A DNA stretch of 64,000 bases, taken from NCBI GenBank assembly GCA_021811865.1, contig JAKAQB010000009.1:1-64000 (forward strand). The letters are read 5' to 3'. Made by a program: the position numbers and the translations under genes. This document shows, piece by piece, positions 50,377-60,419 of the stretch (position 1 is its first letter; each line of letters begins with the position of its first letter). Source of the stretch: Actinomycetes bacterium (GTDB lineage: Bacteria > Actinomycetota > Acidimicrobiia > Acidimicrobiales > Palsa-688). The notes below the pieces were generated by a model. It was not told where the DNA came from. It ran no database searches and was given only the letters and a program-made list of their open reading frames with translations.

Positions 50377-50601
50377 CTACTTGTAGCGGTAGGTGATGCG
50401 ACCCCGCGTCAGGTCGTACGGGCTGATCTCGACCTGGACCTTGTCGCCAGGGAGCACCCGGATGCGGTTCATGCGCATCTTCCCGGAGTTGTGGGCGAGC
50501 ACCTCGTGGCCGTTGGCCAGCGACACCTTGAACGTGGCGTTCTTCAACGCCTCGCTCACCGTGCCCTCGAGCACGATCGCGTCTTCCTTGTTGTTGGGCA
50601 G
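50377..50601 (-). CDS. infA: Translation initiation factor IF-1
   Basis: A 74-residue S1/OB-fold protein: [37 protein letters not shown] and [15 protein letters not shown]-1 helps IF-2 and IF-3 choose the start codon. The family N-terminus ([12 protein letters not shown]) is preceded by CTG at 50601, six bases after AAGGA, and there is no ATG, GTG or TTG there. A GTG at 50574 would lose ten residues. The codon 'AHNSGK' has Asn where Ile or Val is usual. Confidence 0.93.
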   Translation of the reverse strand: MPNNKEDAIVLEGTVSEALKNATFKVSLANGHEVLAHNSGKMRMNRIRVLPGDKVQVEISPYDLTRGRITYRYK

Positions 50602-50727
50602 GGCCGTTCCTTTCGTCGGGGGTGGGCGCGGGGCGCCGCGCCGCTCACCAGCGTAAACGACGCCTGCCTCGGAGCGGGTCTCGCCGGTATGCTTAGGAAA
50701 ACGAAGTATCTCTGGCCGGGAGCGTGG

Positions 50728-52470
50728 ATGCGAGTGGTGGAGCGGGCCGGCGCGGGAGGGGCGGACCCGCGCGGCGAGGGTTACAAGTGGGTGGCGCTGA
50801 CCAACACGACGATGGGTGTCCTCCTGGCGACCATCGACTCCTCGATCATGCTCATCGCCATGCCGGACATCTTCGACGGGGTCAAGCTCGACCCTCTGAC
50901 GCCGGGCAACAGCTTCTACCTGCTGTGGATGATCCTCGGCTTCCTCATCGTCTCGAGCGTGCTCGTGGTGAGCCTGGGCCGGCTCGGGGACATGTTCGGC
51001 CGCGTCAAGATGTACAACCTCGGGTTCGTGGTCTATACGGCGTCGTCGTTCGTGCTCACCGTCGACCCGCTCGTCGGGCGGGCCGGTGCCATGTGGCTCA
51101 TCGTCGGGCGCATCGCCCAGGGGGTCGGGGCGGCGTTCCTCGTCGCCAACTCCGCTGCCATCCTCACCGACGCCTTCCCGACCAACCAGCGGGGCCTGGC
51201 CCTCGGCATCAACAACGTCGCCGGCATCAGCGGGTCTTTCATCGGGCTCATCCTCGGCGGGATCCTGGCTCCGATCGACTGGCGCTTGGTGTTCCTCGTC
51301 TCGGTCCCCTTCGGGCTGTTCGGCACCGTATGGGCCTACACCCGGCTCGAGGATCGCGGCGTCCGACAGCGGGCCCCGATCGACTGGGCCGGCAACGTCA
51401 CCTTCGCCGCCGGCCTAATCCTTGTCATGGTCGGCATCACCTACGGCATCGAGCCCGCCGGCGGGCGGGAGATGGGCTGGTCGAGCGGGCCGGTGCTCGC
51501 CGAGCTGGTGGCGGGCGCCGCCCTGCTGGCGGCGTTCCTGGTCATCGAGACCCGCGTCGCCAACCCGATGTTCCGCCTGAAGCTGTTCCGGATACGCGCC
51601 TTCACTTTCGGGACGCTGTCGACGTTCCTGTCCGCGATCGGGCGGGGTGGCCTCATGTTCATGCTGATCATCTGGCTGCAGGGGATCTGGCTCCCCGAGC
51701 ACGGCTACAGCTTCACGCAGACACCGTTGTGGGCCGGGATCTACATGCTGCCGCTCACCTTTGGGTTCCTGCTGGCCGGGCCGGTGTCGGGTGTCCTGTC
51801 CGACCGGTACGGGTCCCGGCCGTTCGCGACCGGCGGCATGGCCGTGGCCAGCCTGACGTTCCTCCTCATGCTCCTCCTCCCCGTCGACTTCAGCTACTGG
51901 CAGTTCGCCCTCCTGCTGGCGCTCAACGGCCTCGCCATGGGAGCGTTCGCGTCCCCCAACCGGGCGGGGGTGATGAACAGCCTGCCGGCCGACCAGCGCG
52001 GAGCCGGGGGCGGGATGAACGCGACGTTCCAGTCCTCGGCGCAGGTCCTGTCGATCGGCATCTTCTTCACGCTCATGATCCTCGGGCTGTCGTCGGCGCT
52101 GTCCGGCCAGCTGACGAGGGGCCTTGCCGCCCACGGGGTGCCGGCCGGCGCAGCGGCCCGAGTCGGGCACCTGCCGCCGGTGTCGGTGCTCTTCGCCGCC
52201 TTCCTCGGCTACAACCCCGTGCGCTCGCTCGTCGGCGGCAGCGTGCTCAGGGGGCTGTCGGCCCACAACCGTTCCGTGCTCACCGGCCACTCGTTCTTCT
52301 CCCGGCTGATCGCGGCGCCGTTCCACTCCGGTCTGGTCGAGGCGTTCGCCTTCGCGGCGGCGGCCTGCCTGGTGGCGGCGACCGCCAGCTGGTTCCGGGG
52401 CCAGCGCTACGTCGACGACGTAGCGCTGGCGGGACCGGTGCGGGTGGCTCAGCCGGCCACCAGGTCGTAG
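50728..52470 (+). CDS. MFS drug exporter, 14 helices (EmrB/QacA type)
   Basis: A 580-residue DHA2-family transporter. Helix 1 begins [19 protein letters not shown], motif A-like [14 protein letters not shown] comes after helix 2, and motif C-like [20 protein letters not shown] follows helix 5. About 14 hydrophobic segments are visible. It would export drugs or lipids using the proton gradient. ATG at 50728 is chosen; an earlier ATG (50689) lies in what looks like a promoter (TATGCTTAGG). Its 3' end overlaps the convergent glgA by 22 bases. Confidence 0.9.
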   Translation: MRVVERAGAGGADPRGEGYKWVALTNTTMGVLLATIDSSIMLIAMPDIFDGVKLDPLTPGNSFYLLWMILGFLIVSSVLVVSLGRLGDMFGRVKMYNLGFVVYTASSFVLTVDPLVGRAGAMWLIVGRIAQGVGAAFLVANSAAILTDAFPTNQRGLALGINNVAGISGSFIGLILGGILAPIDWRLVFLVSVPFGLFGTVWAYTRLEDRGVRQRAPIDWAGNVTFAAGLILVMVGITYGIEPAGGREMGWSSGPVLAELVAGAALLAAFLVIETRVANPMFRLKLFRIRAFTFGTLSTFLSAIGRGGLMFMLIIWLQGIWLPEHGYSFTQTPLWAGIYMLPLTFGFLLAGPVSGVLSDRYGSRPFATGGMAVASLTFLLMLLLPVDFSYWQFALLLALNGLAMGAFASPNRAGVMNSLPADQRGAGGGMNATFQSSAQVLSIGIFFTLMILGLSSALSGQLTRGLAAHGVPAGAAARVGHLPPVSVLFAAFLGYNPVRSLVGGSVLRGLSAHNRSVLTGHSFFSRLIAAPFHSGLVEAFAFAAAACLVAATASWFRGQRYVDDVALAGPVRVAQPATRS

Positions 52471-53672
52471 ATCGCGGCGGTCCGGGCCGCCACGCCCGCC
52501 CAGGTGAAGTGCCGGAGGACGCGAGCCCGTCCCGCCCGTCCCATGGCGCTGGCGCGCGCCGGGTCGGCGAGCACCTCCTCGATCGCCGCCGCCAGCCCGG
52601 CGGCGAGACCGCCGGGGTCCAGCGGGGTGCCGGAGCCGTCGCCGGCGGCCTCGAAGGGGACGAGGATCCCGGTCTCGCCGTCGACGACGATCTCGGGGAT
52701 CCCGCCCACGGAGGTGGCGACCACCGGCGTCTCGCAGGCCATCGCCTCGAGGTTGATCAACCCGAAGGGCTCGTACGTAGAGGGGCAGACGAACACGGCG
52801 GCGTGGCTCATCAGCTGGGCGACGTCGGGCTGCGCCAGCATGCCGTCGATCCAGTGCACCCCAGAGCGCTCCCGCCGGAGGCGCTCGACGGCGGCTGCGA
52901 TCTCGGCGGCGAGCTCGGGCGTGTCGGCCGCTCCGGCGCAGAGCACGAAGCCGGCACCAGGGTCGACCGCGTGGGCTGCCTCGAGGAGGTGGGCTATCCC
53001 CTTCTGCCGTGTCACCCGCCCGATCCACATCACGTAAGGCCGGTCCGCCTCGATCCCCAGGCGCTCCAGCGCGCCGGCGTGCCCGTCAGGGGCCCACCGG
53101 GTGGGGTCGATGCCGTTGTGCACGACGTGGATCCGGTCCGGGTCCACCTCCGGGTAGACGGTCAGGACGTCGTCGCGCATCCCCGCCGACACGGCGATCA
53201 CGGCGTCGGCGTCGAGCAGGCCCGCCCGTTCGGCCCAGCAGGACACCCCGTAGCCGCCGCCGAGCTGCTCGGCCTTCCACGGCCGCAGCGGCTCGAGGCT
53301 GTGGCAGGTCGCGACGTGGGGCACGTCCCACAGTCGCTTGGCGAGGACCCCGGCGATGTTGGCGTACCACGTGTGGCTGTGCACGACGTCGCTCCCGCCG
53401 GCGGCTGCGGCGAGCACGAGGTCGGCGGACAGCGCCCGCAGGGCCGAGCCCTCGGGGGTGGCGGCGATGGCCTCCCACGGCTCTGCGGTCGCCACGACGA
53501 GCGGGTCGTCGCGCGGTGGGCCGAAGCAGGCGACGCCGACGTCGACGTGGGCCGTGAGTGCCATGGACAGCTCTGCGACATGGACCCCGGCGCCGCCGTA
53601 GACGTCGGGGGGGTACTCCCTGGTGAGGATCGTGACGCGGCGGCGGCGTGGACTTTCTCCGGAGCCGCTCAC
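52449..53672 (-). CDS. glgA: Glycogen synthase, Corynebacterium type (GT4)
   Basis: A 407-residue GT-B enzyme: [18 protein letters not shown] at the start, the donor region [18 protein letters not shown], and the EX7E block [19 protein letters not shown]. This is the GT4 glycogen-synthase group of Actinomycetota, which in mycobacteria (GlgM) makes maltose-1-phosphate from ADP-glucose. It overlaps glgC by 4 bases (GTGA), so both are one unit. GTG at 53672. Confidence 0.92.
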   Translation of the reverse strand: MSGSGESPRRRRVTILTREYPPDVYGGAGVHVAELSMALTAHVDVGVACFGPPRDDPLVVATAEPWEAIAATPEGSALRALSADLVLAAAAGGSDVVHSHTWYANIAGVLAKRLWDVPHVATCHSLEPLRPWKAEQLGGGYGVSCWAERAGLLDADAVIAVSAGMRDDVLTVYPEVDPDRIHVVHNGIDPTRWAPDGHAGALERLGIEADRPYVMWIGRVTRQKGIAHLLEAAHAVDPGAGFVLCAGAADTPELAAEIAAAVERLRRERSGVHWIDGMLAQPDVAQLMSHAAVFVCPSTYEPFGLINLEAMACETPVVATSVGGIPEIVVDGETGILVPFEAAGDGSGTPLDPGGLAAGLAAAIEEVLADPARASAMGRAGRARVLRHFTWAGVAARTAAIYDLVAG

Positions 53673-54907
53673 GCCCCGGTGACCTTGTCCCCCTTGCCGA
53701 CCACGACCACCCCGCGCTCGGAGACGGCGAAGCGCCCCCGGTCGAAGTCGGCGTCGACGCCCAGGCCGCAGCCGGCGGCGACCTCCACGTTCTTGTCCAC
53801 GATCGCCCGGCGCACCACCCCTCCCGGGTGGACCGTCACCCCGTCCATCAGCACCGCGTCCTCCACGAGGGCCCCCGACTCGACGCGCACCCCCGGCGAC
53901 AGCACCGAGCGCCGGACGGTCCCCCCGGCGATGATCACGCCGGCGCTCACCAGGGAGTCGAACGCCTGCCCCCGCCGGTCGTGGTCCTCGAAGACGAACT
54001 TCGCCGGCGGCAGCTGCACCCCTGCTGTGTAGATCGGCCACTGCTGGTTGTAGAGGTTGAACACCGGGTGGACCGACACGAGGTCCATGCTCGCCTCGTA
54101 GTAGCTGTCGAGCGTCCCGACGTCGCGCCAGTAGCCCCGGTCCCGCTCGGTTGCACCGGGCACGTCGTTGCGCGAGAAGTCGTACACGTGGGCGTCGCCG
54201 GCGGCGGCGAGGGCGGGGACGATGTCACCCCCGAAGTCGTGGCGCGACAGGTCGTTGGCGGCGTCGGTGTGCAGCGCGTCGAGGAGCGCCTCCGTCGTGA
54301 AGACGTAGTTGCCCATCGACGCGAACACCTGGTCGGCAGCGTCGGGTAGGCCCGGCGGGTCGGAGGGCTTCTCGTCGAAGCGGGCGATCCTCGTGCCCTC
54401 CCCGACGGTGACCACGCCGAAGTGGTGCGCCTCCCACCGCGGCACGCGTATGGCTGCCACCGTGAGGCCGGCGCCGGTGGCGACGTGCTGGTCGAGCACC
54501 TGGCGGGGGTCCATCCGGTAGATGTGGTCGGCACCGAAGACGCACACGTACTCGGGCTTCTCGTCGCCGATGATGTTCAGGTTCTGGAAGACGGCGTCGG
54601 CCGACCCGGAGAACCACTGCCGGCCGCGGCGCATCTGGGCCGGCACCGGCGTCACGTAGTTGCCGAGGAGCGTGGACATCCGCCACGTCCGGGTGAGGTG
54701 GAGGTCCAGGCTGTGGCTCTTGTACTGCGTGAGGACGACGATCCGCAGGATCCCGCCGTTCGCCAAGTTGGAGAGGGCGAAGTCGATCAGGCGGTACTGC
54801 CCGCCGAAGGGCACCGCCGGCTTGGCGCGGTCGAGGGTGAGGGGCATGAGCCGCTTCCCCTCCCCCCCGGCGAGGACGATGGCGAGGACGCGGGGCACGC
54901 CGCGCAT
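53669..54907 (-). CDS. glgC: Glucose-1-phosphate adenylyltransferase
   Basis: A 412-residue nucleotidyltransferase: [19 protein letters not shown] (nucleotide site), [16 protein letters not shown], and a C-terminal left-handed beta-helix ([20 protein letters not shown]). It makes ADP-glucose for the neighbouring GlgA. It lies 1 base after the short-chain dehydrogenase, so the unit may extend upstream to the hopanoid operon. Confidence 0.95.
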   Translation of the reverse strand: MRGVPRVLAIVLAGGEGKRLMPLTLDRAKPAVPFGGQYRLIDFALSNLANGGILRIVVLTQYKSHSLDLHLTRTWRMSTLLGNYVTPVPAQMRRGRQWFSGSADAVFQNLNIIGDEKPEYVCVFGADHIYRMDPRQVLDQHVATGAGLTVAAIRVPRWEAHHFGVVTVGEGTRIARFDEKPSDPPGLPDAADQVFASMGNYVFTTEALLDALHTDAANDLSRHDFGGDIVPALAAAGDAHVYDFSRNDVPGATERDRGYWRDVGTLDSYYEASMDLVSVHPVFNLYNQQWPIYTAGVQLPPAKFVFEDHDRRGQAFDSLVSAGVIIAGGTVRRSVLSPGVRVESGALVEDAVLMDGVTVHPGGVVRRAIVDKNVEVAAGCGLGVDADFDRGRFAVSERGVVVVGKGDKVTGA

Positions 54908-54908
54908 G

Positions 54909-55853
54909 CTACGCAGAGTGAAGGGCGGCCGGCGTGGAGGTCAACCGCCGGGCCAGGGTGCGGTACAGGCCCGGGAGCCCGCCGTGGAGGCGGGCGGGCA
55001 GGGACAGCCATCCTGGCACCATCACCTCGTCACGGCCGTCGAGGAGGCAGGTGAGGATGGCGGTGGCGAGGCGTTCGGGGGGCAGGGGGCGGGGGCGGGC
55101 GCGGTCGTACCCGCGGTTGCGGCGGTCGAAGAAGCGGGTCGCGACGACCCCTGGCGTGACCAGGGTGACGCCCATGCCGGAGGGCGCCACCTCGGCTCGG
55201 AGGGCCTCGGCGAAGCCGTGCAAGCCGGCCTTGGTCGCCGAGTACCACGCCTCCCCGGGCACGCCGAGGACCCCCGCTATCGAACCCACCAGCACGAGGC
55301 GACCACCCGGGCGGGCGAGGTGGGGGAGCGCGGCATGCACCAGGTGCGCCGCCGACCGCAGGTTGACGTCGAGCAGGCGGTCGATTTCCCCGGATGCCAT
55401 GTCCTCGAAGCGACCCGCCCAGCCGACGCCGGCGTTGCTCACCACCACGTCGAGGCCACCCAGTTCGGCGAGGGCTGCCTCCACCGTGTGGCGGGCGGTG
55501 GCAGGCTGGAGCAGGTCTCCCGGTGCGGGCCGTGCACCGGTCTCGGCGGCCAGGCAAGCGAGGGCAGCACGGTCACGCCCGCCGGCCACGACGTACGCCC
55601 CCTCCGCCGCCAGGAGCCGGACGGTCGCCGCGCCGATCCCACTCGATGCCCCGGTGACCAGCACCCGTGCCCCGGCGAGGGTGCCCGTCGGTGCAGCCGG
55701 CTCGGGCGGCGGCAGGTCGGTGGAGCACGCGCCGACCGCCGGGCGAGCCGAGCGGGGGCGGGCGGCCGCGGCGGTCGGTGGGGCTGCGGCGGTCGGTGGG
55801 GCGGCGGCGGTCGATGGGGCGGCGGCGGTCGATGGGGCGGCGGCGGGTGCCAC
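54909..55853 (-). CDS. Short-chain dehydrogenase with repeat-built N-terminal tail
   Basis: A 314-residue SDR. The catalytic core from about residue 58 has [25 protein letters not shown], a Ser in VGSIAGVLG and the YSATK pair. The first 57 residues are an Ala/Pro/Ser/Thr tail coded by four 18-bp repeats, unusual for the family. The substrate is unknown; its place between hpnH and glgC may mean it belongs to the hopanoid unit. Start at GTG 55853; an internal start without the tail cannot be excluded. Confidence 0.8.
   Translation of the reverse strand: MAPAAAPSTAAAPSTAAAPPTAAAPPTAAAARPRSARPAVGACSTDLPPPEPAAPTGTLAGARVLVTGASSGIGAATVRLLAAEGAYVVAGGRDRAALACLAAETGARPAPGDLLQPATARHTVEAALAELGGLDVVVSNAGVGWAGRFEDMASGEIDRLLDVNLRSAAHLVHAALPHLARPGGRLVLVGSIAGVLGVPGEAWYSATKAGLHGFAEALRAEVAPSGMGVTLVTPGVVATRFFDRRNRGYDRARPRPLPPERLATAILTCLLDGRDEVMVPGWLSLPARLHGGLPGLYRTLARRLTSTPAALHSA
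55771..55842. repeat. Four 18-bp tandem repeats in the dehydrogenase N-terminus
   Basis: Plus-strand units GCGGTCGGTGGGGCTGCG and close variants, four in a row, in frame. The length (18 bases) equals that of the sepH linker repeats, and both encode Ala/Pro-rich hexapeptides. Confidence 0.9.
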
Positions 55854-55921
55854 GGTGAGCTCTCTACCCACCTGCGGGGCCGTGCGCTGACATCGGTCGC
55901 TGCGGGCCGGGAACGGGCGCT

Positions 55922-56926
55922 CTAGCCGGCGAGGGCGGCGCGGATCGACTGCCTCAGCGACTTGGTGGTCGCCAGCACCGCCGTCGGCTCGTAGCCGCAG
56001 TGCGCCATGCAGTTGGCGCAGCGGGGGTCGCGGCCCCGCCCGTACCGGTCCCAGTCCGTCGTCTCGATCAGCTCCTTGTACGTCTCGGCGTACCCGTCGG
56101 CCATCAGGTAGCACGGCCGCTGCCAGCCGAACACCGAGTAGGAGGGGATCCCCCACGGTGTGCACTCGTAGTCGACCTTGCCCTCCAGGAAGTCGAGGAA
56201 CAAGGGGCTGTGGTTGAGGCGCCACCGCTTGCGCCTGCCGTCGGCGAACGCCTGCTCGAACAGCTGCGTGCTGGACCTGGTGGAGAGGAAGTTCACCTGG
56301 TCCGGGGCCTTCTCGTAGGCGTACCCGGGGGAGATCATCATCTGGTCGACACCGAGGTCTTCGTTCAGGAAGTCGAGGATCTCCCGCACCGTCGTCGGGG
56401 AGTCGGTGTTGAAGAAGGTTGTGTTAGTCGTCACCCGGAAGCCCTTCTCCTTGGCCGCTTTGATGGCAGCGACGGCCTTGTCGAAGGTGCCCGCCCGGCT
56501 GACCGACTCGTCGTGGCGGTCGCGCAGGCCGTCGACGTGCACCACCCAGCTGAACCGGGGATGGGGGCTGAAGCGGTCCATCTTCCGCTCGGCCAGCAAG
56601 GCGTTGGTGCAGAGGTACACGTAGCGGCCACGGTCGAGCAGGGCCTGGACCATCTCGGCGATGTGGGGGTGCAACAGCGGTTCCCCACCGGCGATGGACA
56701 CCATCGGCGCCCGGCACTCCTCGACGGCCGCCACCACCTGCTCCACGCTGAGGCGCTGGCGAAGGATCTCGGTGGGGTGCTGGATCTTGCCGCACCCGTT
56801 GCACGCAAGGTTGCACGCGAACAGCGGCTCCACCTCCACGATCAGCGGGAACTTGTCGCGCCCGGCCAGCTTCTGCCTGGCCATGTAGGTGCCGACCTTG
56901 ATGCTCTGGCGTAGCGGTACTCCCAT
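55922..56926 (-). CDS. hpnH: Adenosyl-hopene transferase (radical SAM)
   Basis: A 334-residue radical SAM enzyme. The cluster motif is CNLACNGC (Cys38, Cys42, Cys45), followed by GGEPLLHP for SAM binding. C-terminal CANCMAHCGYEP supplies further cysteines. It joins the 5'-deoxyadenosyl group to diploptene, the first step of extended hopanoids. It starts at ATG 56926, overlapping the TGA of the upstream fusion gene by one base (TGATG). Confidence 0.95.
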   Translation of the reverse strand: MGVPLRQSIKVGTYMARQKLAGRDKFPLIVEVEPLFACNLACNGCGKIQHPTEILRQRLSVEQVVAAVEECRAPMVSIAGGEPLLHPHIAEMVQALLDRGRYVYLCTNALLAERKMDRFSPHPRFSWVVHVDGLRDRHDESVSRAGTFDKAVAAIKAAKEKGFRVTTNTTFFNTDSPTTVREILDFLNEDLGVDQMMISPGYAYEKAPDQVNFLSTRSSTQLFEQAFADGRRKRWRLNHSPLFLDFLEGKVDYECTPWGIPSYSVFGWQRPCYLMADGYAETYKELIETTDWDRYGRGRDPRCANCMAHCGYEPTAVLATTKSLRQSIRAALAG

Positions 56927-58443
56927 CAGCGGACCTCCTGGGGGAGGGAGAAGGCGACGGTCTCGTTGCGGACGGCCTCGGTGCGGATGTCGAGGGGGCC
57001 GGCGCCACCGAGGGCACGCAGCACCCGGGTGACGATGGCCTCGGGGGCGGACGCGCCGGCCGTCACGCCCACTGTGGCGGCGGTCGCCAGCCAGTCCAGG
57101 TCGAGATCGTCCTCGTCGTCGACGAGGTGGGCGGGGGCGCCGGCGCGCTCCGCCACCTCGACCAGCCTACGGCTGTTGGAGCTGGTAGCCGACCCGACCA
57201 CCACCACGACGTCGCACGCCCCCGCGATCGCCCGCACCGCCTCTTGGCGGTTGTGGGTGGCGTAGCAGATGTCCGACGCCGGCGGACCGACGAGTTGCGG
57301 ATAGCGCGCTCTGAGGGCGGCGACAGTCTCGGCTGTCTCGTCCGGGGCGAGTGTCGTCTGGGTGATGTACGCCACCGGTCGCTGCGGGTCGAGGTCGAGC
57401 CGTTCGACGTCGGCGGCCGTCTCGACCAGCCGGATGCCGTCCGCCTCGCCGAGCGTGCCCTCCGTCTCGTCGTGACCCGGGTGGCCGATGAGCACGAGCT
57501 GGTAGCCGCGGTCCCGGAACCGGCGGACCTCGGTGTGCACCTTGCCGACGAGGGGACAGGTGGCGTCCACCGCGGTGAGCCCCCGCCGGCGGGCCTCCTC
57601 CCGCACGGCGGGAGCGACGCCGTGCGCGGAGAACACCACCGTGGCGCCGTCGGGCACCTCCCCCAGCTCGCGGACGAAGACGGCGCCGATGGCTTCCAGC
57701 TCCGCGACGACGTGCTCGTTGTGCACGATCTGGCGGCGGACGTACAGCGGCGCCCCGTAGCGGGCGAGCCCCCGCCGGACGGTTTCGATCGCCCGCTCGA
57801 CGCCGGCGCAGAAGGAGCGGGGCCCGGCCAGCAGCACCGTGCGAGGCCTGACGGCGGCGGCCCAGCGCTCGACGGCGGGCGCCGTCCGCTGGAGCACGCG
57901 CAGCGCCCGGGCGAGGTCGGACGCCGTGCCCGGCGAGACGAGGCGGCGCCCGGGGGCGTCGGCCACGACCCGGACCACCGCCGTCGGGCGGCCCCAGTCG
58001 TCGGCGAGCAGGGCGACCGATTCGAGGTCCACCGCCAGGGCGCCGGTCGCTTCCGCCAGCGCCTGGCGCTGGCGGTCGTCGTGCACCAGCCGGGCGGTGC
58101 TGACCACAGCGCCGACGGCGACGGTGAGCCCGTCGCGCCGCAGCGCCCGCGCCACCAGCGGAGCGGCGGGGATCTCCGCCACGAGCGAGGCGTCCGGGCG
58201 CAGGACCCGGTCGGCGACGACGACGTCGCCGCAGCCGAGCGAGGCGGAGAGCCCCCCGGCCACGCCGGTCACCGCCACGGCACGCACGCTCCCGGTGAGC
58301 GCCACCGCCCGGTGCGTGGCGGCGCCGGCCGCGGCCCGGCCGGCGCCGGTCCCGGTCCGGGCCACCAGGGCGCCGGGGGCACCCCGCCCGACGGCGCGGG
58401 CCTCCAGGCGCATCGGCGCCAGCGCCAGGAGAGAGCCGCTCAT
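56926..58443 (-). CDS. Fused HpnG-like phosphorylase and IspH reductase
   Basis: A 505-residue fusion. Residues 1-195 are a nucleoside-phosphorylase fold of the hopanoid-associated type (VTGVAGGLSASLGCGDVVVA; VDLESVALL), expected to remove adenine from adenosylhopane (HpnG). Residues 200-505 are IspH, which makes IPP and DMAPP from HMBPP. Its 4Fe-4S ligands are Cys212 (GPRSFCAGVERA), Cys296 (DATCPLVGKVH) and Cys393 (DICYATHNRQ), with the proton-relay Glu328 in HDETEGT. I see no stop or start between the halves. ATG start overlaps the cyclase stop (ATGA). Confidence 0.93.
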   Translation of the reverse strand: MSGSLLALAPMRLEARAVGRGAPGALVARTGTGAGRAAAGAATHRAVALTGSVRAVAVTGVAGGLSASLGCGDVVVADRVLRPDASLVAEIPAAPLVARALRRDGLTVAVGAVVSTARLVHDDRQRQALAEATGALAVDLESVALLADDWGRPTAVVRVVADAPGRRLVSPGTASDLARALRVLQRTAPAVERWAAAVRPRTVLLAGPRSFCAGVERAIETVRRGLARYGAPLYVRRQIVHNEHVVAELEAIGAVFVRELGEVPDGATVVFSAHGVAPAVREEARRRGLTAVDATCPLVGKVHTEVRRFRDRGYQLVLIGHPGHDETEGTLGEADGIRLVETAADVERLDLDPQRPVAYITQTTLAPDETAETVAALRARYPQLVGPPASDICYATHNRQEAVRAIAGACDVVVVVGSATSSNSRRLVEVAERAGAPAHLVDDEDDLDLDWLATAATVGVTAGASAPEAIVTRVLRALGGAGPLDIRTEAVRNETVAFSLPQEVR

Positions 58444-60419
58444 TCCCTGGCCCCGATGGCCGCCACGTACCGGCCCAGCGCTGTGAGTGGGAACACGTGC
58501 CGGTAGAGGTGGTAGTTGATGCTGAAGTCCCACGGGAAGCCCGTACCCGTGAACCACGGCTCGTCCCAGGTGCCATCCTCGGTCTGGTGGCGGGTGAGCC
58601 AGCGTATGCCGTCCCGGGTTGCGTCCCCTGCCGGGCCGTCGCCCACCTCCCCGGCGGCGAGGAGGGCGAGCAGCGCCCAGGCGGTCTGCGACGCCGTGGA
58701 GGCGCCCCGCCCCCTCCAGGCCGGATCGATGTAGGACCGGAGGTCCTCGCCCCACCCACCGTCGTCGTTGCGGTGCTCGACGAGCCAGTCGACCGCCCGG
58801 CGGATCCGGTGGTCCGCCGGCGGGATGCCGGCGGTGACGAGGGCGGGCACGACGGCACCCACGCCGTAGACGTAGTTGACACCCCACCGGCCGAACCAGG
58901 AACCGTCGTCCTCCTGCTCGTCGGTCAGCCAGCGCAGCGCCCCGGCGATCACGTCGTCGCCGGCGCCCGGCTCGGCGGCGAGCATCTCGAGCACGTGGCC
59001 GGTCACGTCGGCGGACGGCGGGTCGGTCACCTCGCCGAAGTCGCAGAAGGGGATGGCCTTCACCAACTCGCTGTCGTTGTCGACGTCGAAGGCGCCCCAC
59101 CCGCCGCCCCGGCTGCGCATGCCAGCCGTCCAGACCACACCCCGCCGGCAGGCGTCGTCGCCGGCGTCGCCGGGAGCGATGCCCGCCCGTCGGAGCGCCA
59201 GGACCACCAGAGCGGTGTCGTCGATGTCGGGGTACAGATCGTTGGCGAACTCGAAGGCCCACCCCCCGGGGGCCAGGTGCGGGCGCCGGATCGCCCAGTC
59301 GCCCCGGACCCGGATCTCCTCCCGCAGCAGCCAGTCCCGGGCTCGCCGGATCGCCGGGTGGGCCGGGTCGACGCCGGCGTCCACGAGGGCGATGACCGAC
59401 AGCGCCGTGTCCCACACCGGTGACTGGCAGGCCTCGATGCGCCGGCCGGCCTCGTCCTCGAGCACGAAGCCGTCGATGCCGTCGAGGGCAGCGGCGAGGA
59501 CGGGGTGGTCCAGGGCGTAGCCCTGCAGGTGCAGGGCGATGACCGAGTACACGATCGGTGGTTGGATCCCGCCCCAGCAGCCGTCGGCCTCCTGGCGGCG
59601 CACTATCCAGCGCTCGGCGGTGCTGAGGGCCGCCCGGCGCAGGAGGGTGCGTGGGAGGAACCAACCGGGGAGCCGCTCCCAGGCGTGCAGCGCCCGGTCC
59701 AGGGAGCGGAACGCGGGCCCGGCGAGCGGGTCCCGCCGGCGGGGCTTGCGCTGGGGGGCCTCTGCCAGGAGGGCAGCCCGGTCGGCCGGTGAGTTGCCGG
59801 GCGGCCCCAGGAGCTCGTCGAGGCCGAACGGCAGCGGGCGCGATGGCCGGTGGGCCATGACGACGCCCAAAGCGACGATGGTCTGGCGGGCCCAACACCC
59901 GAACCGGTAGATGCTGAGCGGCGCGTTGGGCGGGAGGAAGATCAGCTCGGGCGGCATGACGGGCAGCTCGTCCCACGACCACGCCCCGACCATGGCCAGC
60001 CAGATCCGGGTGAACACCCGTGCGGCCGCCGGGCCGCCGTGAAGCCGGACCCAAGCGGCCGCCGCCTGCATGTGGGTTTCGTCGGGTCCGTCGCCGGCCA
60101 GCCGGAGGGCGACGTAGGCCTCCACGGTCGCCGACAGGTCGGGCGGGGCGCCGTGGAACGTCCCCCACGTGCCGTCCTGGCGCTGCTGGCTGCGGATCCA
60201 CCGGGCGGCGCGCGCCGCCAGGCCGGGGCGGAGGATGCCGAGGAAATGGCGCAGGAGGAGGTCCTCGGCGTCCATCGTCACGTTGGTCTCGAGCTCGCCC
60301 TTCCACCAGCCGTCGGGGTGCTGCCGGGCGAGGAGGTGATCGCAGCCTCGATCGCGCGCTTCACCGGCCGCTGCGAGCAGCGGTTCCCACGACGGCTCCT
60401 CGCTGGGGAGGGCGCTCAC
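58440..60419 (-). CDS. shc: Squalene-hopene cyclase
   Basis: A 659-residue cyclase with the catalytic DIDDT (Asp398, Asp400, Asp401) and several QW repeats (QDGTWG, GGWGAF, DGSWFG, DGGWGE, DGTWDE). It folds squalene into hopene at the membrane. The N-terminal region starts with CDHLLARQHPDGWWKGEL, typical of the family. The DxDD motif has Ile where Val is common. GTG start overlaps the upstream gene (GTGA). Confidence 0.96.
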   Translation of the reverse strand: MSALPSEEPSWEPLLAAAGEARDRGCDHLLARQHPDGWWKGELETNVTMDAEDLLLRHFLGILRPGLAARAARWIRSQQRQDGTWGTFHGAPPDLSATVEAYVALRLAGDGPDETHMQAAAAWVRLHGGPAAARVFTRIWLAMVGAWSWDELPVMPPELIFLPPNAPLSIYRFGCWARQTIVALGVVMAHRPSRPLPFGLDELLGPPGNSPADRAALLAEAPQRKPRRRDPLAGPAFRSLDRALHAWERLPGWFLPRTLLRRAALSTAERWIVRRQEADGCWGGIQPPIVYSVIALHLQGYALDHPVLAAALDGIDGFVLEDEAGRRIEACQSPVWDTALSVIALVDAGVDPAHPAIRRARDWLLREEIRVRGDWAIRRPHLAPGGWAFEFANDLYPDIDDTALVVLALRRAGIAPGDAGDDACRRGVVWTAGMRSRGGGWGAFDVDNDSELVKAIPFCDFGEVTDPPSADVTGHVLEMLAAEPGAGDDVIAGALRWLTDEQEDDGSWFGRWGVNYVYGVGAVVPALVTAGIPPADHRIRRAVDWLVEHRNDDGGWGEDLRSYIDPAWRGRGASTASQTAWALLALLAAGEVGDGPAGDATRDGIRWLTRHQTEDGTWDEPWFTGTGFPWDFSINYHLYRHVFPLTALGRYVAAIGARE

